A DNA stretch of 64,000 bases from JAYFRC01 sp034926415 (GTDB taxonomy: Bacteria; Bacillota; Clostridia; Oscillospirales; Oscillospiraceae): positions 1 to 64,000 of the forward strand of contig JAYFRC010000034.1 of assembly GCA_034926415.1 (NCBI GenBank), read 5' to 3'. Shown piece after piece: positions 16,457-24,016 of this stretch; positions within the stretch are counted from its first letter, which is position 1, and every line of letters starts with the position of its first letter. A program made the translations under genes and the position numbers. Below the pieces are notes generated by a model. It had not been told where the DNA came from and made no database searches. It saw only the letters and a list, made by a program, of their open reading frames with translations.

Positions 16457-17584
16457 ATGAAGAAAATGAAGAAGTTTTTGGCATTTGCATGCGCCCTTGC
16501 AATGGTTCTCTCCCTGGCGGCCTGCGGCTCGAAGACCTCGGGCACCACTACCACTACCCCCACAGATTCCAGCAGCGACGTGAAGACGGGCTTTACCTTT
16601 GCTCTGCTCGTTCCCACTATGAACCACACCTATTTTGAGAACGCAGTCACGTTTGCTCAGAGCGTCTGCGACACCCTCGGCTGCACCCTTACCGTTTACA
16701 ACGCCGACTCCAGCGCAGATACCATGATAAAGAACGTCGAAGACGCCGTCAACTCCGGCGCCGACGCTATCATAATCGATCCTTACTATTCTTCGGGCAC
16801 CAAGTGCGCCGAGGAGTGCAAGACCGCCGGTATCCCCATGATAGCATGGGATTCCGACATCGAGGAGTTTGATCCCCAGACTACATATGATTCCTATGTC
16901 GGATTCGTCGGCCCTGACGACGAGGATGCCGGCTACAACATGGCCTGCTATCTTTTCGATCACACCACCGCTTCCGCTGACGGAACCATGTACATCGGCG
17001 TCATCCAGGGCACTCCCGGAACCGCTGTCGCTGCCAACCGTGAAAAGGGCTTCGACAAGGCTTACGACGAGTACACCGCAAAGGGCGTCAAGATAAGCGT
17101 TGTCGGCCGTGTCGACGGCGACTTCAACGCCGAGACCTCTCAGAACGTCACCGAGGACCTCGTTCAGGCTAACCCCAACATCAACGGCATCTGGGCTGCT
17201 AACGGCGGCACCGGCACCGGCGTTATGAACGCTCTTACCAACCTCGGCTACACTCCCGGCAAGGACGTCACCGTCGTTGCAATGGATATGAACCCCGAGA
17301 ACGTCAAGGCTGTCCAGGACGGCACCCTCGCTTATGATATCGGCGGACACTGGCTGGTTGCCGGCGACGCTATCATCATGGCGTTCGACTATCTGAACGG
17401 CTACCAGCTCACCACTCCCAAGTGGATCATGAAGCTCCTCCCCATCACTCAGGACAACGTCCAGACCTTCTATGACGATTTCCCGAACAACGTTCCTGTC
17501 AACTTTGACATCAAGTCTGCATGCCAGGCTTACGGCGGCAGCGCCGACTATGCTTCCTTCGACGTCAACCAGATGCTCGGCTAA
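16457..17584 (+). CDS. Sugar ABC transporter substrate-binding lipoprotein (RbsB-like)
   Basis: 375 aa. Lipobox LAACGS (Cys about 22) after a Lys-rich start, a Thr/Ser linker, then a type I periplasmic-binding fold with NADSSADTMIKNVEDAV and DAIIIDPYYSSG. GGAGG precedes the ATG. It captures the sugar for the ATPase and permease downstream. Family-4 binding proteins of this type bind pentoses, hexoses, tetritols or autoinducer-like sugars, so specificity is open. Followed by two stable hairpins before the ATPase gene, as expected for a highly expressed binding protein. Confidence 0.9.
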   Translation: MKKMKKFLAFACALAMVLSLAACGSKTSGTTTTTPTDSSSDVKTGFTFALLVPTMNHTYFENAVTFAQSVCDTLGCTLTVYNADSSADTMIKNVEDAVNSGADAIIIDPYYSSGTKCAEECKTAGIPMIAWDSDIEEFDPQTTYDSYVGFVGPDDEDAGYNMACYLFDHTTASADGTMYIGVIQGTPGTAVAANREKGFDKAYDEYTAKGVKISVVGRVDGDFNAETSQNVTEDLVQANPNINGIWAANGGTGTGVMNALTNLGYTPGKDVTVVAMDMNPENVKAVQDGTLAYDIGGHWLVAGDAIIMAFDYLNGYQLTTPKWIMKLLPITQDNVQTFYDDFPNNVPVNFDIKSACQAYGGSADYASFDVNQMLG

Positions 17585-17637
17585 GCGTCCCATCGGCAGA
17601 TAGTCGCCTTTCGCGACCTATATTTTAATCTGTAACG

Positions 17638-17681
17638 AAGGGACCTGTTTAGAATTCAATGTAATTCTTTACAGGTCCCTT
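17638..17681 (+). repeat. Hairpin after binding-protein gene (first)
   Basis: Perfect 11-bp stem AAGGGACCTGT / ACAGGTCCCTT with a 22-nt loop, not followed by a T-run. Likely protects the binding-protein mRNA or reduces read-through to the ATPase gene. Confidence 0.65.
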
Positions 17682-17727
17682 CGCAACTAAGGTTCATCGG
17701 GCATTACGGAGCTAGCGACATCCGGCA

Positions 17728-17760
17728 CGGACAACCGGCTGCGCTGCAGCCGGTTGTCCG
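17728..17760 (+). repeat. Hairpin before ABC ATPase gene (second)
   Basis: Perfect 15-bp stem CGGACAACCGGCTGC and its complement with a 3-nt loop, no T-run. It sits 70 nt upstream of the ATPase start. Confidence 0.65.
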
Positions 17761-17829
17761 TATGTCCGATATTTACAGCCTCTGCAATATGTTTTTTCGG
17801 AGAATGCGATCTCCCGATTGGAGGAAACC

Positions 17830-19311
17830 ATGATATTGAGAGCCGAGAACATCTGCAAACGGTTCGGCGCGACCCTTGCGCTTGACAAAGTGACGGCTGA
17901 ATTCCGCTCCGGCGAGGTCAACGCCCTCGTCGGCGAGAACGGCGCCGGACAGTCCACGCTGCTCAAGGTCGTCGCGGCCGTTCACCATGCCGACAGCGGC
18001 ACGATGACGCTGGACGGCAAGCCCTATTCGGCCGTCAACCCCACCGACGCCGCGCGTCAGGGGGTTGCGATAGTGTTTCAGGAAAGCACAATCAATCCCA
18101 GCATCTCGATAGCTGAAAACGTATTTATAGACCGTCTTCACCGTTACAGCACGCCGCTTTTCGGAATGAACTGGAAAAAGTTAAAAAAAGACGCGCAGGG
18201 CATCCTCGACCAGATGGACGCCGGAATAGACGTCAACGGCGACCTGCACAAGCTCGATCTCGGCAAGTGGAAGCTTATAGAGGTCGCGAGAGCTCTGTCC
18301 TATAATCCGCAGGTGCTGCTGCTGGACGAATCGACGGCGTTCCTCAGCCTGAATGAGTCCAAGGCGTTTATCAAGTCGGTCAAGAATCTCCGCGAAAGCG
18401 GACTTGCGCTCGGTTTCGTCTCCCACCATATGTCCGAAGTCTTCGAGCTGGCCGATTACATAACAGTCATGCGCGACGGCAAGTTTATCACCGAAATGAA
18501 GCGCGAGGACGCGACCGAAGAAAAACTTGAGGACTGCATGGTCGGTCGTCAGATAGGCGATAAAATGTACCCCGCACGCCGCGCCACTCCCGCAAGCGAC
18601 GAGATACTCAAGGTCGAAAACATCTCCATTGAGGGAAAGCTCAAGGACATCAGCTTCACCCTCCACCGCGGCGAGATACTCGGTATCGGCGGGCTCAACG
18701 GCTCAGGAGGCGATTCGATACTCGACGCCATTTACGGAGCCTGCCCCGTCGAATGCGGAAAGATTACGATGAACGGCGAAACATACCACAAGACCACGCC
18801 TGAAAAGAGCATAAAGCGCGGATTGGCGCTGCTCCCCGGCGAGCGTACGCTTGAGGGGCTGATAGTCAATTTCAGTATCGCAGACAACATCGTGATGTCG
18901 GCAGGGCCGAAAAAAGGCCCGCTGCGCGACTGGAATACCGAGGGCGAGCTCGTCACCAGGTACATCAAGGAAGTCCTGATAAAGACAAATGATCCCAAAA
19001 ACGCCGCGTCCTCTCTGTCCGGAGGAAATATGCAGAAGGTCGTCATAGGCAAGTGCCTGGCTCCCCAGCCGGAAGTCCTGCTTATGAATAACCCGACACG
19101 CGGAATAGATATCAGCGCGCGTCAGGAAATATATTCGCTGATACGCAAGCTGGCAGACAACGGTCTCGCCATAATAATGCTGACCGAGGATATGCTCGAG
19201 CTTCTCGGCATGAGCGACCGCATTATGATAACTCGCGATAACAAAATCAGTAAGATCTTCGATGAAAATGTCAATCTGAAAGAAGAAGACCTTATAGGTT
19301 ACATTGTATAA
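17830..19311 (+). CDS. Sugar ABC transporter double-ATPase subunit with altered catalytic motifs (RbsA/XylG-like)
   Basis: 493 aa from ATG 17830 (GGAGG 6 nt upstream). Two ABC domains. Domain 1: Walker A is GENGAGQST, with Gln (codon at 17950-17952) where Lys is expected; its signature is degenerate (LDLGKWKLIEVARAL) while Walker B LLLDES keeps Asp and Glu. Domain 2: Walker A GLNGSGGDS is degenerate, as usual for this family; signature SLSGGNMQK is intact, but Walker B is LLMNNPT, losing both acids. The fold is otherwise full length and in frame, so this is not a frameshifted remnant. It should pair with the permease at 19330. Confidence 0.85.
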   Translation: MILRAENICKRFGATLALDKVTAEFRSGEVNALVGENGAGQSTLLKVVAAVHHADSGTMTLDGKPYSAVNPTDAARQGVAIVFQESTINPSISIAENVFIDRLHRYSTPLFGMNWKKLKKDAQGILDQMDAGIDVNGDLHKLDLGKWKLIEVARALSYNPQVLLLDESTAFLSLNESKAFIKSVKNLRESGLALGFVSHHMSEVFELADYITVMRDGKFITEMKREDATEEKLEDCMVGRQIGDKMYPARRATPASDEILKVENISIEGKLKDISFTLHRGEILGIGGLNGSGGDSILDAIYGACPVECGKITMNGETYHKTTPEKSIKRGLALLPGERTLEGLIVNFSIADNIVMSAGPKKGPLRDWNTEGELVTRYIKEVLIKTNDPKNAASSLSGGNMQKVVIGKCLAPQPEVLLMNNPTRGIDISARQEIYSLIRKLADNGLAIIMLTEDMLELLGMSDRIMITRDNKISKIFDENVNLKEEDLIGYIV

Positions 19312-19329
19312 GAAGGGAATGAAGCGCAA

Positions 19330-20304
19330 GTGAGTCCCAGGATTAAATCGGACTGTCCGCAAACAACGGACCATTCCGCCCTGATGCGTAAGCTGTTCGC
19401 ACCCGCTCTGCTGGTCGCTCTTACCATCGTTTTTACGCTCTATAACGGCAACTTCCTTACACTGAGGAACCTGCTCACCATCCTTCAGCAGATGGTCGTC
19501 ACGCTAATCGCCGCATACGGCATGCTTTACGTCATAGTGGAAGGCGGAATCGACCTCTCCGTCGGCTCGGTCATCGCTCTGTCAGCTATTGCCGTCGCAA
19601 ACACCGTCGGCACGCTCGGCATCTTCGCCATAATCCCGGCCATAATAGTCGGATTGCTATGCGGACTTGTAAACGGCTTGGTCTCCACATACCTAAAGGT
19701 CCCCACATTTATCGTCACCATGGCAACGCAGACCTCCTTCCGAGGCATAATACTTATTCTGACGGGCGGAGCGCAGATAATGATAACGCGCCAGGACTTC
19801 CTGACCGTCTACGGCGGCCGCTCGATAGGAAATGTCCCCAACAGCATAATCTTCGGCATCATAGTAACGATAATCATTTGGTACGTTTTCAAGAACTTTG
19901 CGTTCTCCCGCGAGGTGCGCGCGGTCGGCGGCTCCGAAAAGGTCGCTACGCTTGCCGGAATCAAGGTCAACTCCGTCAAGGTCAAGGCCTTTGTTCTTGC
20001 CGGCGGACTCGCGGGTCTCGCAGGATGCCTTCAGGCGGCACGTTCCTACGCCGCCACTCCGACCATGGGCGAAGGTCTTGAGATGGATATCATCGCAGCC
20101 GTCGTCCTCGGCGGCACCCCGATGTCCGGCGGTATCGGTAGCGTCATGACCACCGTGCTCGGCGCACTCATCATCGTCGTCCTTTCAAACGGCATGAATA
20201 TGATGGGGCTTCCCGCCGACGTCCAGAAGGTCGCAAAGGGCGTTATGCTTATCGTCGCCGTCTGCGCCACCATCGACAGAAGACGCATCGGAATAATCAA
20301 GTAA
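19330..20304 (+). CDS. Sugar ABC transporter permease (RbsC-like)
   Basis: 324 aa starting at GTG 19330, 18 nt after the ATPase stop, with AAGGGAATGAAG upstream. About eight to ten membrane helices with the branched-chain/ribose permease signature (YVIVEGGIDLSVGSV near residue 60; EVRAVGGSEKVATLAGI; GGTPMSGGIGS). Forms the channel for the sugar captured by the RbsB-like lipoprotein. Confidence 0.9.
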   Translation: MSPRIKSDCPQTTDHSALMRKLFAPALLVALTIVFTLYNGNFLTLRNLLTILQQMVVTLIAAYGMLYVIVEGGIDLSVGSVIALSAIAVANTVGTLGIFAIIPAIIVGLLCGLVNGLVSTYLKVPTFIVTMATQTSFRGIILILTGGAQIMITRQDFLTVYGGRSIGNVPNSIIFGIIVTIIIWYVFKNFAFSREVRAVGGSEKVATLAGIKVNSVKVKAFVLAGGLAGLAGCLQAARSYAATPTMGEGLEMDIIAAVVLGGTPMSGGIGSVMTTVLGALIIVVLSNGMNMMGLPADVQKVAKGVMLIVAVCATIDRRRIGIIK

Positions 20305-20373
20305 TTTTCGCAGGTCCGGCGACGTACGCCGGAGTCCGAGGGTAAGAATTTTTTATGAAAAGGAGATAAAACT

Positions 20374-21051
20374 ATGAAACGTTCTGAGATAAACCGCAAT
20401 ATCGAGTGGGCTATCGACACATGCAAAAAACTTCATTTCAACCTTCCGGCGTTCGCTTTCTGGACGCCCGAGGAATGGAAAAACCGCCGCGCGGAAACGG
20501 AACACATGGTCAGCGTCGCCCAGGGCTGGGATGTGACCGACTACGCTACCGGAACCTTCGACAAGGTCGGCGCGGTGCTCTTCACTCTGCGCAACGGCAA
20601 CATATACGACAAGACAAAGGGAACTCCGTTCTGCGAGAAAATAATCGCGATGAAGGATGGCCAGCTCCTTCCCCTGCACTTCCATTACTCCAAGACCGAG
20701 GACATTATTAACCGCTGCGGCGGCATCCTCTGCGTCACCGTCTACAATTCCAAAAAGGTCGGCGACGATTATGTGATAGACAAGGAGTCGGACGTGCATC
20801 TGCGCCTCGACGGCATACCCACCACCATTTCTGCAGGCGGAACCGTAGAGATAACGAACGGCAACAGCATTACGCTGACCCCTTATATCTATCACAAGTT
20901 CTGCGCCAAGGGCGGAGACCTGATAGTCGGCGAGGTCTCGTCCATCAACGACGACGCCAAGGACAACCATTTCGAGACCGAGCTCAATCTCACCATTGAG
21001 GAAGACGAGCCGGTTCGCCACGTTCTCTGCGGCGGCTACGTCCAGAAATAA
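20374..21051 (+). CDS. D-lyxose-isomerase-type cupin (PF07385 family)
   Basis: 225 aa. Cupin with the metal site HFHYSKTED (His-x-His-x4-Glu, about residues 97-105) and a later YIYHKFC His, matching the D-lyxose ketol-isomerase family. AAGGAG precedes the ATG. It should convert an aldose to a ketose; family members act on lyxose, mannose or apiose-like sugars. It directly precedes a DhaL/DhaK pair, so its ketose product is probably their substrate. Confidence 0.82.
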   Translation: MKRSEINRNIEWAIDTCKKLHFNLPAFAFWTPEEWKNRRAETEHMVSVAQGWDVTDYATGTFDKVGAVLFTLRNGNIYDKTKGTPFCEKIIAMKDGQLLPLHFHYSKTEDIINRCGGILCVTVYNSKKVGDDYVIDKESDVHLRLDGIPTTISAGGTVEITNGNSITLTPYIYHKFCAKGGDLIVGEVSSINDDAKDNHFETELNLTIEEDEPVRHVLCGGYVQK

Positions 21052-21075
21052 TCCACCGTATATCGGGAGAATGAT

Positions 21076-21717
21076 ATGAATACTCTTAATTGCGTTCAGG
21101 TGCGGGAAATGCTGCTTCACACCGCGGCGAAGATAATCGACAGCAAACCGTATCTCACTGAGGTCGACAGCAAAATAGGCGACGGCGACCACGGTATAGG
21201 TATGAGCCGCGGCATGGAAAAGGCAACCGAAAAGCTCAACTCGCTCACAGAGGCGACCGACGTCTATCAGCTCTTCAGCGAGATGGGAAAGACTCTGCTC
21301 ATGTCCATGGGCGGAGCGTCAGGCGTCATCTTCGGTACGATGTTTATGGGCGGAGCAAAGGGCAAGACTCCCACGGCCGAGATAAGCGCCGCTGATTTCA
21401 CAGCCATGATGAACGACAGCCTCAACGCTATAATCGCAAGAGGCGGCGCGCACGTCGGCGACAAGACGATGATAGATGCGCTCTCGCCCGCAGTCGACGC
21501 GCTGAAGGCTAACGCTGAAGGCGGCTACGCCGTCATGCTTCACGAGGCCGAGAAAGCCGCGCGCTCCGGTATGGAAAATACCAAAAATTTCCAGGCGAAA
21601 TTCGGCAGGGCCAAATCGCTGATGGAGCGCTCCATAGGCTATCAGGATGCGGGCGCCACCTCGGTATGGCTCATATTTCAGGCCATGAGCGAATATGTCG
21701 AGGGGGCGGAGAAGTGA
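21076..21717 (+). CDS. dhaL: DhaL-type kinase subunit, plus-arm copy
   Basis: 213 aa with GDGDHGIGMSRG near residue 36 and MGGASGVIFG. Diverged from the minus-arm copy, so the two pairs probably differ in substrate or enantiomer rather than being redundant. Ends in a GTGA overlap with its DhaK partner. Confidence 0.9.
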   Translation: MNTLNCVQVREMLLHTAAKIIDSKPYLTEVDSKIGDGDHGIGMSRGMEKATEKLNSLTEATDVYQLFSEMGKTLLMSMGGASGVIFGTMFMGGAKGKTPTAEISAADFTAMMNDSLNAIIARGGAHVGDKTMIDALSPAVDALKANAEGGYAVMLHEAEKAARSGMENTKNFQAKFGRAKSLMERSIGYQDAGATSVWLIFQAMSEYVEGAEK

Positions 21718-22706
21718 AGAAGAAAATCATAAACGACCCTGAAAACTGCGTCAGCGAGACCGCGGAAGGCTTCCTGCTGGCTCATCCGAAGCTGTATGAA
21801 AAGGTTCCCGACGTCGCCGGGATAAAGGTGAAAAATGTCAAGGACAAGACGGCGCTCGTCATCGGAGGCGGCAGCGGACACGAGCCGATGTTCTCCTTTT
21901 TCGTGGGCGACAATCTGGCCGACGCCGCCGCTGCCGGAAACATCTTCGCCTCGCCCGACCCGGGAACCATAATGCAGACAGCCATGTCGGTCGACTCCGG
22001 CAAGGGCGTGCTGTTCGTCTACGGAAACTACGCGGGAGACAACCTCAACTTCGATATGGCTGCCGAGCTGCTCGGCGACATGGGAGTCGAGAGCAAAACA
22101 GTCCGCGTGCGGGACGACATAGCGTCCGCCCCGAAAGACCGCGCCGATGACAGGAGAGGCATTGCGGGAGATCTGTTCGTAGTCAAGATAGCCGGAGCGG
22201 CCACAGCGTCAGGACTCACGCTCGACGAGGCATGGCAAGTTACGGCGAAAGCCCGCGACAACACGTTCAGTATTGGCGTTGGCCTCGAGGGCGCAACTAT
22301 TCCGGGAGAAAGCAAGCCGATATTCACCCTGCCCGAGGACGAGATAGAATTCGGGCTCGGCATACACGGCGAGCCCGGCGTCCACAGAATGAAGATGATG
22401 TCCGCCGACGCTATAGTCGACATGCTCGTCGAATTGCTGCTCAAGGATTCCGGCATCAAGGCCGGAGACCGCGTATGCACTTACGTCAACGGGCTCGGCT
22501 CCACCACGCTGATGGAGCTGCACATAATGAACAGGCGGCTCGCTCAGATACTTCGGGAAAAACAGATATCCGTGTACGACATGGAGGTCAATTCCTACGT
22601 CACGACGCAGGAGATGGCCGGCGCGTCGATAACGCTGTTCAAACTCGACGACGAGCTCCAGAAGTATTACGATATGCCCTGCGACTCCGTGTACTATAAG
22701 AAATAA
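21714..22706 (+). CDS. dhaK: DhaK-type ketose kinase subunit, plus-arm copy
   Basis: 330 aa from GTG 21714, whose first bases overlap the DhaL stop; an upstream in-frame start lies inside DhaL. GGGSGHEPMF binds substrate and IHGEPG near residue 210 carries the covalent-binding His. Followed by a CTCTCCCTG/CAGGGAGAG hairpin and the TIM paralogue. Confidence 0.9.
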   Translation: MKKKIINDPENCVSETAEGFLLAHPKLYEKVPDVAGIKVKNVKDKTALVIGGGSGHEPMFSFFVGDNLADAAAAGNIFASPDPGTIMQTAMSVDSGKGVLFVYGNYAGDNLNFDMAAELLGDMGVESKTVRVRDDIASAPKDRADDRRGIAGDLFVVKIAGAATASGLTLDEAWQVTAKARDNTFSIGVGLEGATIPGESKPIFTLPEDEIEFGLGIHGEPGVHRMKMMSADAIVDMLVELLLKDSGIKAGDRVCTYVNGLGSTTLMELHIMNRRLAQILREKQISVYDMEVNSYVTTQEMAGASITLFKLDDELQKYYDMPCDSVYYKK

Positions 22707-22713
22707 AATTTGC

Positions 22714-22740
22714 CTCTCCCTGTCTTTACGGCAGGGAGAG
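22714..22740 (+). repeat. Intercistronic hairpin
   Basis: 9-bp perfect stem CTCTCCCTG / CAGGGAGAG with a 9-nt loop and no T-run, between dhaK and the TIM paralogue. Probably an mRNA-processing or stability element. Confidence 0.5.
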
Positions 22741-22768
22741 CTGCGCATAACCGCGAAAGGAAAGGAGC

Positions 22769-22790
22769 GGATATTGCCGTGGCAATATCC
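22769..22790 (+). promoter_or_regulatory. Hairpin between ribosome site and start of the TIM paralogue
   Basis: GGATATTGCC-GT-GGCAATATCC lies between AAGGAG (22762-22767) and the ATG at 22801. Linear spacing is 33 nt; with the hairpin folded, the effective spacing is about 11 nt, making the site usable. This decides the start and may control translation. Confidence 0.5.
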
Positions 22791-22800
22791 CTGAACGCAT

Positions 22801-23598
22801 ATGGCAAAGCTTGACAAACTGTATCTCGGCACCAACACGAAAATGTACAAGGACATAAGCCAGACCGTGGACTTCCTTACCACCCTGCGCGATTACACCG
22901 CGGGGATCAGCCGCGATGAGCTCGAACTGTTCGTAATCCCCTCGTTCACAACGCTCGACCGCGCCCGCATAAGCGTGACGTCGGAAGAGATACATCTCGG
23001 CGCGCAGAACATGGGCTGGGAAAGCGAGGGGCAGTTCAGCGGCGAGGTTTCGCCCCTGATGCTGAAGGAAGTCGGAAGCGAGATAGTGATGATAGGTCAC
23101 AGTGAGCGCAGGCACGTTCTTGGCGAAACCGACGTCATGGAAAACAAGAAAGTGCTCTGTGCGCTGAAATTCGGACTTATTCCGCTGCTCTGCATCGGCG
23201 AGACCGGCGACGAGAAGGCGATGGGAATATCAGACGAGGTGCTCAGGACTCAGCTCAAGATAGGACTGCATGGCGTCGACCTTTCCGCCGGAGGAGAGCT
23301 GTGGGTCGCCTATGAACCCGTATGGGCCATCGGCGTAAACGGCGTGCCCGCGACAAAGGAATACGCCGAAGAGAAGCACTGCGTCATAAGAAACGCTCTC
23401 ACCGAGATACTCGGGGAGAAATACGGGAACAGCGTCCCCATATTGTACGGCGGAAGCGTCAACCCCGAGAACGCACCCGGACTCATACAGATGAAAAACA
23501 TCGACGGCCTGTTTATCGGAAGGAGCGCGTGGCAGTCTAAGAACTTCAGCGATATCATCAACACCGTCCTCCCGCTCTGGAGAGCTAAATCTGTCTGA
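22801..23598 (+). CDS. Triosephosphate-isomerase paralogue (EryH/LerI-like candidate)
   Basis: 265 aa TIM barrel with the catalytic Lys in GTNTKMYK (about residue 14), His in IGHSERR (about 100) and Glu in AYEPVWAIG (about 174). The N-terminal GTNTKM differs from the GNWKM of glycolytic TIM and marks a paralogue group seen in sugar clusters. EryH/LerI relatives convert L-erythrulose 1-phosphate to D-erythrulose 4-phosphate, which fits DhaK and RpiB-like genes here. A role as the only glycolytic TIM cannot be excluded. Followed by a terminator. Confidence 0.85.
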   Translation: MAKLDKLYLGTNTKMYKDISQTVDFLTTLRDYTAGISRDELELFVIPSFTTLDRARISVTSEEIHLGAQNMGWESEGQFSGEVSPLMLKEVGSEIVMIGHSERRHVLGETDVMENKKVLCALKFGLIPLLCIGETGDEKAMGISDEVLRTQLKIGLHGVDLSAGGELWVAYEPVWAIGVNGVPATKEYAEEKHCVIRNALTEILGEKYGNSVPILYGGSVNPENAPGLIQMKNIDGLFIGRSAWQSKNFSDIINTVLPLWRAKSV

Positions 23599-23619
23599 TG
23601 TTAAAATGCTGAGCCGCAC

Positions 23620-23653
23620 AACGCGCGTGCCTTCGGGCGCGCGCGTTTTTTTA
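23620..23653 (+). terminator. Terminator of the sugar ABC/kinase operon
   Basis: ACGCGCGTGCC-TTC-GGGCGCGCGCGT hairpin followed by seven T. Confidence 0.88.
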
Positions 23654-24016
23654 CGTAGTTTTCAAAAGCGTCGGGATTGCAGCGTTTTGCCTCCCTAAAC
23701 GGAGCATATTACTTGACGTAATCCTATGATAAGAGTAAAATTAAAATGCTAAATTGTATGTAGTTTTGCGTATTGTAACCGTTTGTCAAACCGGGCGAAT
23801 CTCCACCCGATTTCAGTCTCTTCAGAACGAAAAGTCTGAAAATGATGAGTCAGAGTATAAAAACGTTAAGATACCCTTTATAAAAAACCGAGAATTTCAT
23901 CGCTCTAATGCGTGAATAACACGGCAGTGTACGAAAGCGAAAAGCCGAAAAACTCCGGGCAGTAACTCCGCATGAACACACGCGGCGGGACGCGCGGGAA
24001 ACAGGAGTTGAGTGTT
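23654..24016. other. Leader region of the REC/EAL gene
   Basis: 363 nt without a gene. It contains a good promoter at 23713-23741 and a leader of about 270 nt with a small CGGGCGAATCTCCACCCG hairpin and otherwise AT-rich sequence. I do not see the core of a known cyclic-di-GMP riboswitch. Confidence 0.5.
23713..23741 (+). promoter_or_regulatory. Sigma-A promoter of the REC/EAL gene
   Basis: TTGACG (23713-23718), 17-bp spacer, TAAAAT (23736-23741). Confidence 0.65.

Noticed and set aside
16205..17593. Long minus-strand frame antisense to the RbsB-like gene
   Set aside because: Low-complexity Val/Gly composition typical of an antisense shadow; the sense strand has a signal peptide, lipobox and known fold.
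17830..19311. ABC ATPase gene as a pseudogene
   Set aside because: Full length, in frame, with ribosome site and intact signature in domain 2; altered motifs alone do not show inactivation.
23742..24016. Cyclic-di-GMP riboswitch upstream of the EAL gene
   Set aside because: The conserved core of the GEMM classes was not found; only a small hairpin is visible.
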